Assembly (NCBI GenBank): GCA_964057225.1
Contig: OZ059894.1
Location: 558,001-622,000, forward strand
Length of the DNA stretch: 64,000 bases
From: Auanema rhodensis
Taxonomy: Eukaryota; Nematoda; Chromadorea; Rhabditida; Rhabditidae
Direction of reading: 5' to 3'
The notes under the pieces were generated by a model. That model searched no databases and was not told where the DNA came from. It saw only the letters and a list, made by a program, of their open reading frames with translations. Positions within the stretch are counted from its first letter, which is position 1; every line of letters starts with the position of its first letter. This document shows, in pieces, positions 11,968 through 24,989 of this stretch. Position numbers and translations under genes: made by a program.

Positions 11968-13551
11968 AATTTTGAAAACCGCATCTCTTTATCTTTCACG
12001 TGAAGCGAGTTACATACCAAGTGCACATCAGGTGTGCATTTAATTAGCATAAATTAAAGTTCACGTAATTTTCAAAGACATGGTTACCATGAACCAATAT
12101 CAATAAAAATTTGTTTTTAGACTAATATGGACATGGGGAATCCAATTTTGAAAACCGCATCTCTTCATCTTTCACGTGAAGCGAGTTACATACCAAGTGC
12201 ACATCACGTGTACATTTAATTAGCATAAATTAAAGTTCACGTAATTTTCAAAGACATGGTTACCATGAACCAATATCAATAAAAATTTGTTTTTAGACTA
12301 ATATGGACATGGGGAATCTAATTTTGAAAACCGCATCTCTTTATCTTTCACGTGAAGCGAGTTACATACCAAGTGCACATCACGTGTACATTTAATTAGC
12401 ATAAATTAAAGTTCACGTAAATTTCAAAGTCATGGTTACCATGAACCAATATCAATAAAAATTTGTTTTTAGACTAATATGGACATGGGGAATCTAATTT
12501 TGAAAACCGCATCTCTTTATCTTTCACGTGAAGCAAGTTACATACCAAGTGCACATCACGTGTACATTTAATTAGCATAAATTAAAGTTCACGTAAATTT
12601 CAAAGTCATGGTTACCATGCACCAATATCAATAAAAATTTGTTTTTAGACTAATATGGACATGGGGAATCTAATTTTGAAAACCGCATCTCTTTATCTTT
12701 CACGTGAAGCGAGTTACATACCAAGTGCACATCACGTGTACATTTAATTAGCATAAATTAAAGTTCACGTAAATTTCAAAGTCATGGTTACCATGAACCA
12801 ATATCAATAAAAATTTGTTTTTAGACTAATATGGACATGGGGAATCTAATTTTGAAAACCGCATCTCTTTATCTTTCACGTGAAGCGAGTTACATACCAA
12901 GTGCACATCACGTGTACATTTAATTAGCATAAATTGAAGTTCACGTAAATTTCAAAGTCATGGTTACCATGCACCAATATCAATAAAAATTCGTTTTTAG
13001 ACTAATATGGACATGGGGAATCTAATTTTGAAAACCGCATCTTTTTATCTTTCACGTGAAGCGAGTTACATACCAAGTGCACATCAGGTGTACATTTAAT
13101 TAGCATAAATTAAAGTTCACGTAAATTTCAAAGTCATGGTTACCATGCACCAATATCAATAAAAATTTGTTTTTAGACTAATATGGACATGGGGAATCTA
13201 ATTTTGAAAACCGCATCTCTTTATCTTTCACGTGAAGCGAGTTACATACCAAGTGCACATCACGTGTACATTTAATTAGCATAAATTAAAGTTCACGTAA
13301 ATTTCAAAGTCATGGTTACCATGAACCAATATCAATAAAAATTTGTTTTTAGACTAATATGGACATGGGGAATCTAATTTTGAAAACCGCATCTCTTTAT
13401 CTTTCACGTGAAGCAAGTTACATACCAAGTGCACATCACGTGTACATTTACATAGCATAATTTAAAGTTCACGTAAATTTCAAAGTCATGGTTACCATGC
13501 ACCAATATCAATAAAAATTTGTTTTTAGACTAATATGGACATGGGGAATCT
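11968..13551. repeat. 11-monomer unit, copy 1 (monomers 69-77)
   Basis: The order is G64/G69 with C176; C23 with T102/A111; plain; CAAG; plain; G89 with C145 (12991); T20 with G64; plain; CAAG with ttacatag and cataattt (13451). The next copy lies 1936 bp on. The double change at 76-77 is unusual, since most variants here are single substitutions. Confidence 0.9.
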
Positions 13552-13903
13552 AATTTTGAAAACCGCATCTCTTTATCTTTCACGTGAAGCAAGTTACATA
13601 CCAAGTGCACATCACGTGTACATTTAATTAGCATAAATTAAAGTTCACGTAAATTTCAAAGACATGGTTACCATGAACCAATATCAATAAAAATTTGTTT
13701 TTAGACTAATATGGACATGGGGAATCCAATTTTGAAAACCGCATCTCTTCATCTTTCACGTGAAGCGAGTTACATACCAAGTGCACATCACGTGTACATT
13801 TAATTAGCATAAATTAAAGTTCACGTAATTTTCAAAGACATGGTTACCATGAACCAATATCAATAAAAATTTGTTTTTAGACTAATATGGACATGGGGAA
13901 TCT
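13552..13903. repeat. Monomers 78-79, spacer in the 11-monomer unit
   Basis: Monomer 78 combines CAAG with A102 (aaatttc), A111 and C176. T102 and A111 are otherwise almost always together, so this copy looks recombinant. Monomer 79 is the C23 with T102/A111 type. Confidence 0.75.
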
Positions 13904-15487
13904 AATTTTGAAAACCGCATCTCTTTATCTTTCACGTGAAGCGAGTTACATACCAAGTGCACATCAGGTGTGCATTTAATTAGCATAAATTAAAGTTCAC
14001 GTAATTTTCAAAGACATGGTTACCATGAACCAATATCAATAAAAATTTGTTTTTAGACTAATATGGACATGGGGAATCCAATTTTGAAAACCGCATCTCT
14101 TCATCTTTCACGTGAAGCGAGTTACATACCAAGTGCACATCACGTGTACATTTAATTAGCATAAATTAAAGTTCACGTAATTTTCAAAGACATGGTTACC
14201 ATGAACCAATATCAATAAAAATTTGTTTTTAGACTAATATGGACATGGGGAATCTAATTTTGAAAACCGCATCTCTTTATCTTTCACGTGAAGCGAGTTA
14301 CATACCAAGTGCACATCACGTGTACATTTAATTAGCATAAATTAAAGTTCACGTAAATTTCAAAGTCATGGTTACCATGAACCAATATCAATAAAAATTT
14401 GTTTTTAGACTAATATGGACATGGGGAATCTAATTTTGAAAACCGCATCTCTTTATCTTTCACGTGAAGCAAGTTACATACCAAGTGCACATCACGTGTA
14501 CATTTAATTAGCATAAATTAAAGTTCACGTAAATTTCAAAGTCATGGTTACCATGCACCAATATCAATAAAAATTTGTTTTTAGACTAATATGGACATGG
14601 GGAATCTAATTTTGAAAACCGCATCTCTTTATCTTTCACGTGAAGCGAGTTACATACCAAGTGCACATCACGTGTACATTTAATTAGCATAAATTAAAGT
14701 TCACGTAAATTTCAAAGTCATGGTTACCATGAACCAATATCAATAAAAATTTGTTTTTAGACTAATATGGACATGGGGAATCTAATTTTGAAAACCGCAT
14801 CTCTTTATCTTTCACGTGAAGCGAGTTACATACCAAGTGCACATCACGTGTACATTTAATTAGCATAAATTGAAGTTCACGTAAATTTCAAAGTCATGGT
14901 TACCATGCACCAATATCAATAAAAATTCGTTTTTAGACTAATATGGACATGGGGAATCTAATTTTGAAAACCGCATCTTTTTATCTTTCACGTGAAGCGA
15001 GTTACATACCAAGTGCACATCAGGTGTACATTTAATTAGCATAAATTAAAGTTCACGTAAATTTCAAAGTCATGGTTACCATGCACCAATATCAATAAAA
15101 ATTTGTTTTTAGACTAATATGGACATGGGGAATCTAATTTTGAAAACCGCATCTCTTTATCTTTCACGTGAAGCGAGTTACATACCAAGTGCACATCACG
15201 TGTACATTTAATTAGCATAAATTAAAGTTCACGTAAATTTCAAAGTCATGGTTACCATGAACCAATATCAATAAAAATTTGTTTTTAGACTAATATGGAC
15301 ATGGGGAATCTAATTTTGAAAACCGCATCTCTTTATCTTTCACGTGAAGCAAGTTACATACCAAGTGCACATCACGTGTACATTTACATAGCATAATTTA
15401 AAGTTCACGTAAATTTCAAAGTCATGGTTACCATGCACCAATATCAATAAAAATTTGTTTTTAGACTAATATGGACATGGGGAATCT
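13904..15487. repeat. 11-monomer unit, copy 2 (monomers 80-88)
   Basis: This repeats 11968-13551 at an offset of 1936 bp. Paired anchors are caggtgtgc, C145 (12991/14927), T20 with G64, and ttacatag (13451/15387). I saw no differences among the marker bases. The ttacatag monomer occurs once more at 16016-16191, four monomers further on. Confidence 0.9.
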
Positions 15488-17423
15488 AATTTTGAAAACC
15501 GCATCTCTTTATCTTTCACGTGAAGCAAGTTACATACCAAGTGCACATCACGTGTACATTTAATTAGCATAAATTAAAGTTCACGTAAATTTCAAAGTCA
15601 TGGTTACCATGCACCAATATCAATAAAAATTTGTTTTTAGACTAATATGGACATGGGGAATCTAATTTTGGAAACCGCATCTCTTTATCTTTCACGTGAA
15701 GCGAGTTACATACCAAGTGCACATCACGTGTACATTTAATTAGCATAAATTAAAGTTCACGTAAATTTCAAAGTCATGGTTACCATGCACCAATATCAAT
15801 AACAATTTGTTTTTGGACTAATATGGACATGGGGAATCTAATTTTGAAAACCGCATCTCTTTATCTTTCACGTGAAGCAAGTTACATACCAAGTGCACAT
15901 CACGTGTACATTTAATTAGCATAAATTAAAGTTCACGTAAATTTCAAAGTCATAGTTACCATGCACCAATATCAATAAAAATTTGTTTTTAGACTAATAT
16001 GGACATGGGGAATCTAATTTTGAAAACCGCATCTCTTTATCTTTCACGTGAAGCAAGTTACATACCAAGTGCACATCACGTGTACATTTACATAGCATAA
16101 TTTAAAGTTCACGTAAATTTCAAAGTCATGGTTACCATGCACCAATATCAATAAAAATTTGTTTTTAGACTAATATGGACATGGGGAATCTAATTTTGAA
16201 AACCGCATCTCTTTATCTTTCACGTGAAGCGAGTTACATACCAAGTGCACATCACGTGTACATTTAATTAGCATAAATTAAAGTTCACGTAAATTTCAAA
16301 GTCATGGTTACCATGCACCAATATCAATAAAAATTTGTTTTTAGACTAATATGGACATGGGGAATCTAATTTTGAAAACCGCATCTCTTTATCTTTCACG
16401 TGAAGCGAGTTACATACCAAGTGCTCATCACGTGTACATTTAATTAGCATAAATTGAAGTTCACGTAAATTTCAAAGTCATGGTTACCATGCACCAATAT
16501 CAATAAAAATTTGTTTTTAGACTAATATGGACATGGGGAATCTAATTTTGAAAACCGCATCTCTTTATCTTTCACGTGAAGCGAGTTACATACCAAGTGC
16601 ACATCACGTGTACATTTAATTAGCATAAATTAAAGTTCACGTAAATTTCAAAGTCATGGTTACCATGAACCAATATCAATAAAAATTTGTTTTTAGACTA
16701 ATATGGACATGGGGAATCTAATTTTGAAAACCGCATCTCTTTATCTTTCACGTGAAGCAAGTTACATACCAAGTGCACATCACGTGTACATTTAATTAGC
16801 ATAAATTAAAGTTCACGTAAATTTCAAAGTCATGGTTACCATGAACCAATATCAATAAAAATTTGTTTTTAGACTAATATGGACATGGGGAATCTAATTT
16901 TGAAAACCGCATCTCTTTATCTTTCACGTGAAGCAAGTTACATACAAAGTGCACATCACGTGTACATTTAATTAGCATAAATTAAAGTTCACGTAAATTT
17001 CAAAGTCATGGTTACCATGCACCAATATCGATAAAAATTTGTTTTTAGACTAATATGGACATGGGGAATCTAATTTTGAAAATCGCATCTCTTTATCTTT
17101 CACGTGAAGCGAGTTACATACCAAGTGCAAATCACGTGTACATTTAATTAGCATAAATTAAAGTTCACGTAAATTTCAAAGTCATGGTTACCATGAACCA
17201 ATATCAATAAAAATTTGTTTTTAGACTAATATGGACATGGGGAATCTAATTTTGAAAACCGCATCTCTTTATCTTTCACGTGAAGCGAGTTACATACCAA
17301 GTGCACATCACGTGTACATTTAATTAGCATAAATTAAAGTTCACGTAAATTTCAAAGTCATGGTTACCATGCACCAATATCAATAAAAATTTGTTTTTAG
17401 ACTAATATGGACATGGGGAATCT
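15488..17423. repeat. Monomers 89-99, mixed transition
   Basis: Eleven monomers where left-hand types fade and types of the 17-35 kb family first appear: T58 (gctcat near 16424), C140 with G152 (ttttggac near 15813), catagt near 15952, A51 with G135 (acaaag, atcgata near 16945-17030), and T12 with A59 (17083-17130). No period was seen. Confidence 0.8.
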
Positions 17424-17775
17424 AATTTTGAAAACCGCATCGCTTTATCTTTCACGTGAAGCGAGTTACATACCAAGTGCACATCACGTGTACATTTAAT
17501 TAGCATAAATTAAAATTCACGTAATTTTCAAAGACATGGTTACCATGAACCAATATCAATAAAAATTTGTTTTTAGACTAATATGGACATGGGGAATCTA
17601 ATTTTGAAAACCGCATCTCTTTATCTTTCACGTGGAGCAAGTTACATACCAAGTGCACATCACGTGTACATTTAATTAGCATAAATTAAAGTTCACGTAA
17701 ATTTCAAAGTCATGGTTACCATGCACCAATATCAATAAAAATTTGTTTTTAGACTAATATGGACATGGGGAATAT
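17424..17775. repeat. Cassette: G19/A92 monomer then G36/A175 monomer
   Basis: Monomers 100-101. The first has gcatcgc (17436), A92 and T102/A111. The second has gtggagc and ends in aatata. The same pair sits directly before a 175-bp monomer at 28333-28684 and at about 29740-30091, so it is a movable barcode of the family rather than chance. Confidence 0.88.
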
Positions 17776-20700
17776 AATTTTGAAAACCGCATCTCTTTAT
17801 CTTTCACGTGAAGCTAGTTACATACCAAGTGCACATCACGTGTACATTTAATTAGCATAAATTGAAGTTCACGTAAATTTCAAAGTCATGGTTACCATGC
17901 ACCAATATCAATAACAATTTGTTTTAGACTAATATGGACATGGGGAATCTAATTTTGAAAACCGCATCTCTTTATCTCTCACGTGAAGCGAGTTACATAC
18001 CAAGTGCACATCACGTGTACATTTAATTAGCATAAATTAAAGTTCACGTAAATTTCAAAGTCATGGTTACCATGAACCAATATCAATAAAAATTTGTTTT
18101 TAGACTAATATGGACATGGGGAATCTAATTTTGAAAACCGCATCTCTTTATCTTTCACGTGAAGCAAGTTACATACCAAGTGCACATCACGTCTACATTT
18201 AATTAGCATAAATTAAAGTTCACGTAAATTTCAAAGTCATGGTTACCATGCACCAATATCAATAAAAATTTGTTTTTAGACTAATATGGACATGGGGAAT
18301 CTAATTTTGAAAACCGCATCTCTTTATCTTTCACGTGAAGCAAGTTACATACCAAGTGCACATCACGTCTACATTTAATTAGCATAAATTAAAGTTCACG
18401 TAAATTTCAAAGTCATGGTTACCATGCACCAATATCAATAAAAATTTGTTTTTAGACTAATATGGACATGGGGAATCTAATTTTGAAAACCGCATCTCTT
18501 TATCTTTCACGTGAAGCAAGTTACATACCAAGTGCACATCACGTCTACATTTAATTAGCATAAATTAAAGTTCACGTAAATTTCAAAGTCATGGTTACCA
18601 TGCACCAATATCAATAAAAATTTGTTTTTAGACTAATATGGACATGGGGAATCTAATTTTGAAAACCGCATCTCTTTATCTTTCACGTGAAGCGAGTTAC
18701 ATACCAAGTGCACATCACGTGTACATTTAATTAGCATAAATTAAAGTTCACGTAAATTTCAAAGTCATAGTTACCATGAACCAATATCAATAAAAATTTG
18801 TTTTTAGACTAATATGGACATGGGGAATCTAATTTTGAAAACCGCATCTCTTTATCTTTCACGTGAAGCAAGTTGCATACCAAGTGCACATCACGTGTAC
18901 ATTTAATTAGCATAAATTAAAGTTCACGTAAATTTCAAAGTCATGGTTACCATGAACCAATATCAATAAAAATTTGTTTTTAGACTAATATGGACATGGG
19001 GAATCTAATTTTGAAAACCGCATCTCTTTATCTTTCACGTGAAGCAAGTTACATACAAAGTGCACATCACGTGTACATTTAATTAGCATAAATTAAAGTT
19101 CACGTAAATTTCAAAGTCATGGTTACCATGCACCAATATCGATAAAAATTTGTTTTTAGACTAATATGGACATGGGGAATCTAATTTTGAAAATCGCATC
19201 TCTTTATCTTTCACGTGAAGCGAGTTACATACCAAGTGCACATCACGTGTACATTTAATTAGCATAAATTAAAGTTCACGTAAATTTCAAAGTCATGGTT
19301 ACCATGAACCAATATCAATAAAAATTTGTTTTTAGACTAATATGGACATGGGGAATCTAATTTTGAAAACCGCATCTCTTTATCTTTCACGTGAAGCGAG
19401 TTACATACCAAGTGCACATCACGTGTACATTTAATTAGCATAAATTAAAGTTCACGTAAATTTCAAAGTCATGGTTACCATGCACCAATATCAATAAAAA
19501 TTTGTTTTTAGACTAATTTGGACATGGGGAATCTAATTTTGAAAACCGCATCTCTTTATCTTTCACGTGAAGCAAGTTACATACCAAGTGCACATCACGT
19601 GTACATTTAATTAGCATAATTTAAAGTTCACGTAAATTTCAAAGTCATGGTTACCATGCACCAATATCAATAAAAATTTGTTTTTAGACTAATATGGACA
19701 TGGGGAATCTAATTTTGAAAACCGCATCTCTTTATCTTTCACGTGAAGCGAGTTACATACCAAGTGCACATCACGTGTACATTTAATTAGCATAAATTAA
19801 AGTTCACGTAAATTTCAAAGTCATGGTTACCATGCACCAATATCAATAAAAATTTGTTTTTAGACTAATATGGACATGGGGAATCTAATTTTAAAAACCG
19901 CATCTCTTTATCTTTCACGTGAAGCGAGTTACATACCAAGTGCACATCACGTCTACATTTAATTAGCATAAATTAAAGTTCACGTAAATTTCAAAGTCAT
20001 GGTTACCATGAACCAATATCAATAAAAATTTGTTTTTAGACTAATATGGACATGGGGAATCTAATTTTGAAAACCGCATCTCTTTATCTTTCACGTGAAG
20101 CAAGTTACATACCAAGTGCACATCACGTGTACATTTAATTAGCATAAATTAAAGTTCACGTAAATTTCAAAGTCATGGTTACCATGAACCAATATCAATA
20201 AAAATTTGTTTTTAGACTAATATGGACATGGGGAATCTAATTTTGAAAACCGCATCTCTTTATCTTTCACGTGAAGCAAGTTACATACAAAGTGCACATC
20301 ACGTGTACATTTAATTAGCATAAATTAAAGTTCACGTAAATTTCAAAGTCATGGTTACCATGCACCAATATCGATAAAAATTTGTTTTTAGACTAATATG
20401 GACATGGGGAATCTAATTTTGAAAATCGCATCTCTTTATCTTTCACGTGAAGCGAGTTACATACCAAGTGCAAATCACGTGTACATTTAATTAGCATAAA
20501 TTAAAGTTCACGTAAATTTCAAAGTCATGGTTACCATGAACCAATATCAATAAAAATTTGTTTTTAGACTAATATGGACATGGGGAATCTAATTTTGAAA
20601 ACCGCATCTCTTTATCTTTCACGTGAAGCGAGTTACATACCAAGTGCACATCACGTCTACATTTAATTAGCATAAATTAAAGTTCACGTAAATTTCAAAG

Positions 20701-21294
20701 TCATGGTTACCATGCACCAATATCAATAAAAATTTGTTTTTAGACTAATATGGACATGGGGAATCTAATTTTGAAAACCGCATCTCTTTATCTTTCACGT
20801 GAAGCGAGTTACATACCAAGTGCACATCACGTGTACATTTAATTAGCATAAATTAAAGTTCACGTAAATTTCAAAGTCATAGTTACCATGAACCAATATC
20901 AATAAAAATTTGTTTTTAGACTAATATGGACATGGGGAATCTAATTTTGAAAACCGCATCTCTTTATCTTTCACGTGAAGCAAGTTGCATACCAAGTGCA
21001 CATCACGTGTACATTTAATTAGCATAAATTAAAGTTCACGTAAATTTCAAAGTCATGGTTACCATGAACCAATATCAATAAAAATTTGTTTTTAGACTAA
21101 TATGGACATGGGGAATCTAATTTTGAAAACCGCATCTCTTTATCTTTCACGTGAAGCAAGTTACATACAAAGTGCACATCACGTGTACATTTAATTAGCA
21201 TAAATTAAAGTTCACGTAAATTTCAAAGTCATGGTTACCATGCACCAATATCGATAAAAATTTGTTTTTAGACTAATATGGACATGGGGAATCT
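17776..21294. repeat. 20-monomer unit, first copy (3519 bp)
   Basis: Monomers 102-121, from one 175-bp monomer to the next. Then come C28; three CAAG/cgtcta monomers in a row (18121-18650); catagt; ttgcat (18871); acaaag with atcgata; aaatcg; aatttgg; cataattt; and taaaaacc with cgtcta. Partway through, the run cgtcta, catagt, ttgcat, acaaag is repeated 12 monomers (2112 bp) later (ttgcat at 18871 and 20983). This makes it a nested mosaic. Confidence 0.88.
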
Positions 21295-24200
21295 AATTTT
21301 GAAAACCGCATCTCTTTATCTTTCACGTGAAGCTAGTTACATACCAAGTGCACATCACGTGTACATTTAATTAGCATAAATTGAAGTTCACGTAAATTTC
21401 AAAGTCATGGTTACCATGCACCAATATCAATAACAATTTGTTTTAGACTAATATGGACATGGGGAATCTAATTTTGGAAACCGCATCTCTTTATCTCTCA
21501 CGTGAAGCGAGTTACATACCAAGTGCACATCACGTGTACATTTAATTAGCATAAATTAAAGTTCACGTAAATTTCAAAGTCATGGTTACCATGAACCAAT
21601 ATCAATAAAAATTTGTTTTTAGACTAATATGGACATGGGGAATCTAATTTTGAAAACCGCATCTCTTTATCTTTCACGTGAAGCAAGTTACATACCAAGT
21701 GCACATCACGTCTACATTTAATTAGCATAAATTAAAGTTCACGTAAATTTCAAAGTCATGGTTACCATGCACCAATATCAATAAAAATTTGTTTTTAGAC
21801 TAATATGGACATGGGGAATCTAATTTTGAAAACCGCATCTCTTTATCTTTCACGTGAAGCAAGTTACATACCAAGTGCACATCACGTCTACATTTAATTA
21901 GCATAAATTAAAGTTCACGTAAATTTCAAAGTCATGGTTACCATGCACCAATATCAATAAAAATTTGTTTTTAGACTAATATGGACATGGGGAATCTAAT
22001 TTTGAAAACCGCATCTCTTTATCTTTCACGTGAAGCAAGTTACATACCAAGTGCACATCACGTCTACATTTAATTAGCATAAATTAAAGTTCACGTAAAT
22101 TTCAAAGTCATGGTTACCATGCACCAATATCAATAAAAATTTGTTTTTAGACTAATATGGACATGGGGAATCTAATTTTGAAAACCGCATCTCTTTATCT
22201 TTCACGTGAAGCGAGTTACATACCAAGTGCACATCACGTGTACATTTAATTAGCATAAATTAAAGTTCACGTAAATTTCAAAGTCATAGTTACCATGAAC
22301 CAATATCAATAAAAATTTGTTTTTAGACTAATATGGACATGGGGAATCTAATTTTGAAAACCGCATCTCTTTATCTTTCACGTGAAGCAAGTTGCATACC
22401 AAGTGCACATCACGTGTACATTTAATTAGCATAAATTAAAGTTCACGTAAATTTCAAAGTCATGGTTACCATGAACCAATATCAATAAAAATTTGTTTTT
22501 AGACTAATATGGACATGGGGAATCTAATTTTGAAAACCGCATCTCTTTATCTTTCACGTGAAGCAAGTTACATACAAAGTGCACATCACGTGTACATTTA
22601 ATTAGCATAAATTAAAGTTCACGTAAATTTCAAAGTCATGGTTACCATGCACCAATATCGATAAAAATTTGTTTTTAGACTAATATGGACATGGGGAATC
22701 TAATTTTGAAAATCGCATCTCTTTATCTTTCACGTGAAGCGAGTTACATACCAAGTGCACATCACGTGTACATTTAATTAGCATAAATTAAAGTTCACGT
22801 AAATTTCAAAGTCATGGTTACCATGAACCAATATCAATAAAAATTTGTTTTTAGACTAATATGGACATGGGGAATCTAATTTTGAAAACCGCATCTCTTT
22901 ATCTTTCACGTGAAGCGAGTTACATACCAAGTGCACATCACGTGTACATTTAATTAGCATAAATTAAAGTTCACGTAAATTTCAAAGTCATGGTTACCAT
23001 GCACCAATATCAATAAAAATTTGTTTTTAGACTAATTTGGACATGGGGAATCTAATTTTGAAAACCGCATCTCTTTATCTTTCACGTGAAGCAAGTTACA
23101 TACCAAGTGCACATCACGTGTACATTTAATTAGCATAATTTAAAGTTCACGTAAATTTCAAAGTCATGGTTACCATGCACCAATATCAATAAAAATTTGT
23201 TTTTAGACTAATATGGACATGGGGAATCTAATTTTGAAAACCGCATCTCTTTATCTTTCACGTGAAGCGAGTTACATACCAAGTGCACATCACGTGTACA
23301 TTTAATTAGCATAAATTAAAGTTCACGTAAATTTCAAAGTCATGGTTACCATGCACCAATATCAATAAAAATTTGTTTTTAGACTAATATGGACATGGGG
23401 AATCTAATTTTAAAAACCGCATCTCTTTATCTTTCACGTGAAGCGAGTTACATACCAAGTGCTCATCACGTGTACATTTAATTAGCATAAATTGAAGTTC
23501 ACGTAAATTTCAAAGTCATGGTTACCATGCACCAATATCAATAACAATTTGTTTTTGGACTAATATGGACATGGGGAATCTAATTTTGAAAACCGCATCT
23601 CTTTATCTTTCACGTGAAGCGAGTTACATACCAAGTGCACATCACGTGTACATTTAATTAGCATAAATTAAAGTTCACGTAAATTTCAAAGTCATGGTTA
23701 CCATGCACCAATATCAATAAAAATTTGTTTTTAGACTAATATGGACATGGGGAATCTAATTTTGAAAACCGCATCTCTTTATCTTTCACGTGAAGCTAGT
23801 TACATACCAAGTGCACATCACGTGTACATTTAATTAGCATAAATTGAAGTTCACGTAAATTTCAAAGTCATGGTTACCATGAACCAATATCAATAAAAAT
23901 TTGTTTTTAGACTAATATGGACATGGGGAATCTAATTTTGAAAACCGCATCTCTTTATCTTTCACGTGAAGCAAGTTACATACCAAGTGCACATCACGTG
24001 TACATTTAATTAGCATAAATTAAAGTTCACGTAAATTTCAAAGTCATGGTTACCATGAACCAATATCAATAAAAATTTGTTTTTAGACTAATATGGACAT
24101 GGGGAATCTAATTTTGAAAACCGCATCTCTTTATCTTTCACGTGAAGCAAGTTACATACAAAGTGCACATCACGTGTACATTTAATTAGCATAAATTAAA

Positions 24201-24989
24201 GTTCACGTAAATTTCAAAGTCATGGTTACCATGCACCAATATCGATAAAAATTTGTTTTTAGACTAATATGGACATGGGGAATCTAATTTTGAAAATCGC
24301 ATCTCTTTATCTTTCACGTGAAGCGAGTTACATACCAAGTGCACATCACGTGTACATTTAATTAGCATAAATTAAAGTTCACGTAAATTTCAAAGTCATG
24401 GCTACCATGAACCAATATCAATAAAAATTTGTTTTTAGACTAATATGGACATGGGGAATCTAATTTTGAAAACCGCATCTCTTTATCTTTCACGTGAAGC
24501 GAGTTACATACCAAGTGCACATCACGTGTACATTTAATTAGCATAAATTAAAGTTCACGTAAATTTCAAAGTCATGGTTACCATGCACCAATATCAATAA
24601 AAATTTGTTTTTAGACTAATATGGACATGGGGAATCTAATTTTGAAAACCGCATCGCTTTATCTTTCACGTGAAGCGAGTTACATACCAAGTGCACATCA
24701 CGTGTACATTTAATTAGCATAAATTAAAATTCACGTAAATTTCAAAGTCATGGTTACCATGAACCAATATCAATAAAAATTTGTTTTTAGACTAATATGG
24801 ACATGGGGAATCTAATTTTGAAAACCGCATCTCTTTATCTTTCACGTGAAGCAAGTTACATACAAAGTGCACATCACGTGTACATTTAATTAGCATAAAT
24901 TAAAGTTCACGTAAATTTCAAAGTCATGGTTACCATGCACCAATATCGATAAAAATTTGTTTTTAGACTAATATGGACATGGGGAATCT
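21295..24989. repeat. 21-monomer unit, copy X (3695 bp)
   Basis: Monomers 122-142. After the 175-bp monomer come C28, three cgtcta monomers (21660-22187), catagt (22285), ttgcat (22390), acaaag/atcgata, aaatcg, aatttgg (23036), cataattt, plain, taaaaacc with T58 and ttttggac, plain, CTAG/G89, CAAG, acaaag, aaatcg with ggctacc (24400), plain, gcatcgc (24651), acaaag. All but the last one to two monomers match copy Y. Monomer 141 switches haplotype between positions 92 and 102. Confidence 0.93.
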
